Source of the DNA: Acanthosepion esculentum
Taxonomy: Eukaryota > Mollusca > Cephalopoda > Sepiida > Sepiidae
NCBI GenBank assembly: GCA_964036315.1
Contig: OZ038496.1
Span: 15,559,524 to 15,623,523, forward strand
DNA length: 64,000 nt
Direction: 5' to 3'
This document shows positions 62,201-64,000 of this stretch, one piece after another (the stretch's first letter is position 1; each line of letters begins with the position of its first letter). The position numbers and the translations under genes are program-made. A model generated the notes under the pieces. That model ran no database searches, was not told where the DNA came from, and was given only the letters and a program-made list of their open reading frames with translations.

Positions 62201-62330
62201 TATCATTAGCATCTGCTGAACCAACAGTGTCATTGTGATGAATATTTTCTACAAGAGGCAATCTCTTGGTATAACTTAGCGTTTCATCAAAATCCTCCAA
62301 GTCCCGTTTACCCGAGAGAACAAGGGCCAT
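46970..62330 (-). CDS. E2F7/8: Atypical E2F transcription repressor, E2F7/8 type (11 coding exons)
   Basis: Exons joined in frame (minus strand, 5' to 3'): 62330-61534, 59375-59296, 58026-57896, 56419-56284, 53829-53744, 53504-53420, 52892-52749, 51563-51492, 51026-50967, 50113-49934, 48414-46970; all introns GT-AG, 1,071 residues. The N-terminus carries [10 protein letters not shown] (about 184-193), a motif of E2F7/E2F8. DNA-binding domain 1 (about 256-336) has [14 protein letters not shown] and [14 protein letters not shown]. Domain 2 (about 383-480) has [33 protein letters not shown] and [13 protein letters not shown]. Two E2F winged-helix domains and no DP-dimerisation region define this class, which represses cell-cycle E2F targets without DP. 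The 480-residue final exon is Ser/Pro/Thr/Gln-rich. At 1,071 residues it is longer than vertebrate E2F7 or E2F8 (about 870-910). Translation may start 9 nt earlier, in an upstream exon. Confidence 0.93.
49490..49860 (+). pseudogene. LINE-C RT C-terminal relic in an E2F7/8 intron
   Basis: Reads [20 protein letters not shown] and NELCPLVP, then a decayed tail ending TTGCTTGTGGTGAAATGG and an A-rich run. The VAxLxLLYxYFHxxCSxEL motif is typical of this LINE type. Opposite strand to the gene; the A-rich end lies about 60 bp from exon 10's donor. Confidence 0.7.
49934..50113 (-). CDS. E2F7/8: E2F7/8 coding exon 10
   Basis: Acceptor CCTCATTTAG, donor CCCC|GTAAG. Codes [20 protein letters not shown] and [18 protein letters not shown], resembling the FSRHPSF...ICEAAExER segment of vertebrate E2F8. 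180 bp, a multiple of three. Confidence 0.85.
50198..50224. repeat. (AT)n microsatellite in intron
   Basis: About 13 AT units, 85 bp upstream of the exon 10 acceptor. Confidence 0.95.
50459..50488. repeat. (GT)n-TATA-(CA)n perfect palindrome
   Basis: GTGTGTGTGTGTATATACAC followed by (AC)n, about 30 bp, self-complementary. In the intron between exons 9 and 10. Confidence 0.9.
50967..51026 (-). CDS. E2F7/8: E2F7/8 coding exon 9
   Basis: Acceptor TTAATTTCAG, donor CTCAAG|GTGAGT. Codes [19 protein letters not shown]. 60 bp, so skipping it would keep the reading frame. Confidence 0.8.
51492..51563 (-). CDS. E2F7/8: E2F7/8 coding exon 8
   Basis: Acceptor CTTTCAG, donor GAAA|GTACG. Codes [20 protein letters not shown]. 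The RHSLL segment resembles the region after domain 2 in E2F7/8. A second possible AG lies 7 bp into the exon, but only the first keeps the frame. Confidence 0.8.
51665..51970 (+). repeat. R1 dispersed repeat, copy 2 (intronic)
   Basis: Colinear with 36,992-37,270: TTTAATGGCATATCAACTCC, GGGTCATTTAAT, GAATACATGGTAGAT and ATGTCATGAAAGAGTTCTTC. Confidence 0.65.
52157..52703 (+). mobile_element. Tc1/mariner-like element with transposase remnant
   Basis: 547 bp, CACCCTTG...CAAGGGTG termini, TA on the right side (TG on the left, probably a mutated TA). The right end is the complement of CACCCTTGTGCAGATTAATT; the left end has lost about 15 bp of the repeat. The interior keeps a transposase end: DWPRKFP, a +1 shift, then DLNPIENLW with the third catalytic acidic residue. 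Lies in the intron between exons 7 and 8, antisense to the gene. Confidence 0.75.
52749..52892 (-). CDS. E2F7/8: E2F7/8 coding exon 7 (DNA-binding domain 2)
   Basis: Acceptor ATTTCATCAG, donor AACA|GTAAGT. Codes [20 protein letters not shown] (recognition helix, RRLYDIxNIL) and [13 protein letters not shown], a signature of E2F7/E2F8 second domains. Confidence 0.95.
53420..53504 (-). CDS. E2F7/8: E2F7/8 coding exon 6 (DNA-binding domain 2)
   Basis: Acceptor TTCATTTAG, donor CAAAA|GTGAGT. Codes [16 protein letters not shown] and [11 protein letters not shown], the helix 2 region of domain 2. Confidence 0.9.
53744..53829 (-). CDS. E2F7/8: E2F7/8 coding exon 5 (DNA-binding domain 2)
   Basis: Acceptor TTACACTTTCAG, donor CTCAAG|GTGAG. 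Codes [20 protein letters not shown] and LMLFLVLK, opening the second winged helix. Confidence 0.92.
54788..54820. repeat. (TA)n microsatellite in intron
   Basis: About 15 TA units between exons 4 and 5, followed by short GTGTG/ATGC repeats. Confidence 0.9.
55295..55860 (-). pseudogene. LINE-C reverse transcriptase fragment in an E2F7/8 intron
   Basis: The minus strand reads [38 protein letters not shown] and [16 protein letters not shown], a stop, then PAAKEVSSL, and finally [19 protein letters not shown] and [15 protein letters not shown]. This order (SINHLR..P..PISMADxxIxxSDSxxLLGLxFSxDxxW ... LDKIQRRI ... VASLSLFYKYF) is that of Jockey/I-like LINE RT C-termini. Frameshifts and deletions are present. 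Same strand as the host gene. Confidence 0.75.
55896..56034. repeat. (TA)n, (CA)n and (AAT)n cluster in intron
   Basis: TA run 55,896-55,945, short CA run to 55,970, then AAT triplets at 56,006-56,034. A (GT)n run lies at 56,194-56,222. All within the intron 3' of exon 4. Confidence 0.9.
56284..56419 (-). CDS. E2F7/8: E2F7/8 coding exon 4 (inter-domain linker)
   Basis: Acceptor TATAATTTCAG, donor CAAG|GTAAT. Codes a charged linker, [20 protein letters not shown] onward, joining the two DNA-binding domains. Helical and rich in Glu/Lys. Confidence 0.9.
57058..57540 (+). mobile_element. Tc1/mariner-like element, deleted copy
   Basis: 483 bp with near-perfect terminal inverted repeats of about 27 bp: CACCCTTGTGCAAAGTAATT on the left and CACCCTTGTGCAAGTTAATT on the complement of the right. 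TA on both sides. Same family as 52,157-52,703, with more of the transposase gone. In the intron between exons 3 and 4. Confidence 0.85.
57896..58026 (-). CDS. E2F7/8: E2F7/8 coding exon 3 (DNA-binding domain 1)
   Basis: Acceptor TTATTTTGCAG, donor TTGAAG|GTGAG. Codes [20 protein letters not shown], the recognition helix with [12 protein letters not shown], and the [10 protein letters not shown] wing. Confidence 0.95.
58340..59060. repeat. hAT-like relic with internal duplication, intronic
   Basis: A GGGGGTGGCCAAGCTTGCTT end-like word near 58,346 resembles hAT-type termini. The block ATTACTTTGCAGAGTTTATG with AATTTTACCATTTTCGGCATC-type sequence at about 58,645-58,710 recurs at 58,930-59,000, about 285 bp later. 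Lies between exons 2 and 3. Confidence 0.4.
59296..59375 (-). CDS. E2F7/8: E2F7/8 coding exon 2 (DNA-binding domain 1)
   Basis: Acceptor TTTTATCTAG, donor CTTG|GTTAGT. Codes [11 protein letters not shown] and [13 protein letters not shown], helices 1-2 of the first winged helix. Confidence 0.93.
60867..61122. repeat. Inverted repeat in E2F7/8 intron 1
   Basis: Arms at about 60,867-60,965 and 61,021-61,122 are diverged reverse complements around a 55-bp centre. Each includes an ATGCATTTCATC-type word, a GACTTTAT word, an AAATGTAAG-type word and TTTGATTTTGCAAC. In the minus-strand reading, CTTGATAAAGTCCTGAGGAT followed by GAAAT resembles a decayed hammerhead core. Confidence 0.8.
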
Positions 62331-62332
62331 TT
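61534..62332 (-). CDS. E2F7/8: E2F7/8 coding exon 1 (N-terminal region)
   Basis: The acceptor TCTGTTTACAG precedes AAATGG, so this is not the first transcribed exon. The donor is CAAAA|GTAAGT. It codes residues 1-265: a basic KRD start, two similar segments of about 50 residues (54-103 and 133-183) both containing [15 protein letters not shown], the [10 protein letters not shown] motif, and the [10 protein letters not shown] start of DNA-binding domain 1. The two TPKK sites fit Cdk phosphorylation consensus and a basic nuclear-import patch (inference). Confidence 0.9.
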
Positions 62333-62639
62333 CTGTAAACAGAAATATTTAATTTTATTAAAAATTATTAAAGATGAAGATCTTTTACAACTCAATAACT
62401 GATGTTCAAAGTTTGGTAAAAAAAACAAAACAAAACAAACCAAAGAAGCCAGTATATCCATTTGATTACAGAAAGCAAGACTTCAATTATGATCCAATAA
62501 ATAATTCACTGAAACAACGATCCTCACCCTCCATATAAAGAATTAATGTATTTATTTTTAAGCCAACATTTTTATTATTTCAAACATTATTATAGTGGCT
62601 TCTCATTTTCTTTATTAGGATTTCCTGAATGCGCAATAC

Positions 62640-62663
62640 ACACCATTTAAAAAAAAAAAAAAT
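62640..62663. repeat. A run in the intron before coding exon 1
   Basis: Simple A-rich run; nothing else recognised between 62,333 and 62,967 apart from AT-rich intron sequence. Confidence 0.6.
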
Positions 62664-62967
62664 GGAGTGTGTACCTAAATAACTGAAAACTCCTGATGAG
62701 GGGACCAAACGATTACAAAAAAGTCTTCAAAACTCTAGAGTCATAGTGTTAACATAAATCAGCTAAGTGACAAATTTTATCTGTAATCCTATATCTCTAT
62801 TGTCTGAAATGTCCCTTCTTGCAAACGTCCACTGACGGACAGCATTATACTACCTTTTATTGCTATATACATTACTACAAATATTATTTAGTTAGTAGAT
62901 ACCCATGTTTGTGTAGATGCCCCAATTTTTTTTTTTTTTTTTAAAATATAGTATGAATTACACTTAC

Positions 62968-62980
62968 TGGCCATGGCATC
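62968..62980 (-). other. E2F7/8: Putative E2F7/8 upstream exon end with alternative start codon
   Basis: On the minus strand GATGCCATGGCCA is followed by a consensus donor, GTAAGTG. Spliced to coding exon 1 (AAATGGCC) it gives ATG GCC AAA ATG GCC, in frame, adding Met-Ala-Lys. The Kozak context (GCCATGG) is excellent. An overlapping ATG 5 bases earlier is out of frame. The upstream exon limit is not known. Confidence 0.5.
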
Positions 62981-63774
62981 TGAGAGACCAAATAAATAAT
63001 GTGCTCTCCAACAGGGCAACTTGCATCCCCTTCAATGCATGGGGCCCAGTTTCACATCTTACTATGTCCGATTTGTGAGTGAGGTGATGTGATGAAATCT
63101 CAGTGTACAGCAGTTGGGAAATGTCTGATGAAAACCATACAAAGGGCTGATCCAAACTTTGTAAGTGGAATTGGGTAGACAGAACTCTTTGGGTAGCCTT
63201 CAAAGTGCAAAGTCACAAGTCATTGTGACCAAAATTTTGTTCAAACCGATGATCACACCAGATTATGCACTATCTCCCAGAGTAGTTCAGCACAGTTGCA
63301 GCATAAGCTCTTTGAGTGTGGAAAAAACAACAAAAAAAAAAACCCACAAATGTGCCTGGCCAGGCATCTACAACAGGGGAAGATGGATGTACTCAGAAAC
63401 GAGTAGCCATTATTACACAACAATACAGACTCGTATGTATTTAATGGTTGCAATAGCCTTAGATTAAATTCAAATGAATATTTTGAGACTTGAAAATTCA
63501 TACAATGGACAATTGGAGGACTAATTTCTTCCATCCTTGGGTGTACATTGGTAGTATCTTTCCAAATTATATTAAATGGCAATGGTTGTTGCAGCTAATC
63601 AATAGTTGAGTGAGAACCAATTACAATTTTAGTCTAACTAAACTTTAGACTTTTATCATTGGAGACAAGGCAAGTTATTTCATTGTCTGTTGGAGCATTT
63701 TAGAAAGAGAAAAATCAGCAACAGGCAATAAAAGTTTTTTTTTAATACTATTTATTACAATTTACATGCAGACT

Positions 63775-63840
63775 ATTATTGCCCTCTGTTGTTATCACAA
63801 CGTTTCGGCTGTTGAACCATCTGACCTTCATCAGGTGTAT
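63775..63840 (-). ncRNA. Hammerhead-ribozyme-like motif, probably from a Penelope-like element
   Basis: The minus strand reads CACCTGATGAAGGTCAGATG, a short spacer, then ACAGCCGAAACGTTGTGAT and AACAACAG. CTGATGA and CGAAAC are the two invariant strands of the hammerhead core; GTTGT...ACAAC gives a short stem III. The residues that should supply the UH cleavage site are not a clean match, so this copy may be inactive. Hammerhead motifs are known in the terminal repeats of Penelope-like retroelements (established); assignment here is inference. Confidence 0.45.
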
Positions 63841-64000
63841 GTTGACCCGAGTAACCAACTTTGAACCCTTTAATCACCGCAGTAGACTGTCCTCGTCCCA
63901 CTGCTCATGTCCACGGATATCTTGTCTAGGTAGTTATGCTTTTAAATACTTCTCAGTTCTGTTTCCAAGTACACACTGCTCATCCTAGGGATTGAACTCA

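Noticed and set aside
62964..63203. 79-codon minus-strand frame ending at the putative donor upstream of E2F7/8
   Set aside because: It is in a different frame from the Met-Ala-Lys start and joins out of frame to coding exon 1; treated as 5' UTR.

Overview
This is AT-rich animal nuclear DNA. It has spliced genes with GT-AG introns, long (TA)n and (CA)n runs, and a dense load of decayed transposons. The host is most likely a lophotrochozoan, probably a mollusc, judged from the style of its LINEs, SINEs and gypsy/BEL relics. No species is claimed.

Only two host genes can be supported. (1) An atypical E2F repressor (E2F7/8 type) lies on the minus strand from about 62,974 down to 46,970. I could join eleven coding exons in frame into 1,071 residues. 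Two separate E2F DNA-binding domains, each split by introns, sit in the middle; a long low-complexity tail fills the last exon. A short upstream exon probably carries the true start codon. (2) A single-exon 265-residue membrane RING-finger protein (RNF26-like) lies at 19,331-20,128 on the minus strand, embedded in repeats.

Layout. 1-2,470: a rearranged LINE fragment, then a gutted gypsy element (Gypsy-1). 2,600-19,300: nested repeats, including a 247-bp near-perfect foldback between mirrored microsatellites, an AT-rich dispersed family (called R-AT here), tRNA-derived SINEs, BEL/Pao, mariner, hAT and LINE relics. 19,331-20,128: the RING gene. 20,957-28,401: a second gypsy element (Gypsy-2), another LTR family and a related solo LTR. 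28,428-31,790: the most complete LINE (LINE-A, minus strand) with its 3' untranslated region. 31,967-43,000: a pogo-like element, nested LINE and SINE insertions, a GATC-rich minisatellite and a 244-bp pure purine tract. 43,000-46,969: AT-rich DNA downstream of E2F7/8, part of which may be its 3' UTR. 46,970-63,000: E2F7/8, whose introns hold LINE tails, two Tc1/mariner-like elements and an inverted repeat. 63,000-64,000: upstream flank with a hammerhead-ribozyme-like motif.

The two genes show no functional link. The interest lies mainly in the repeats: tandem amplification of the sequence just inside the LTR in both gypsy elements, datable insertion-within-insertion stacks, and hammerhead-like cores repeatedly found in palindromes. 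All calls are by eye; family names for decayed elements are approximate and most repeat boundaries are good only to within a few tens of bases.
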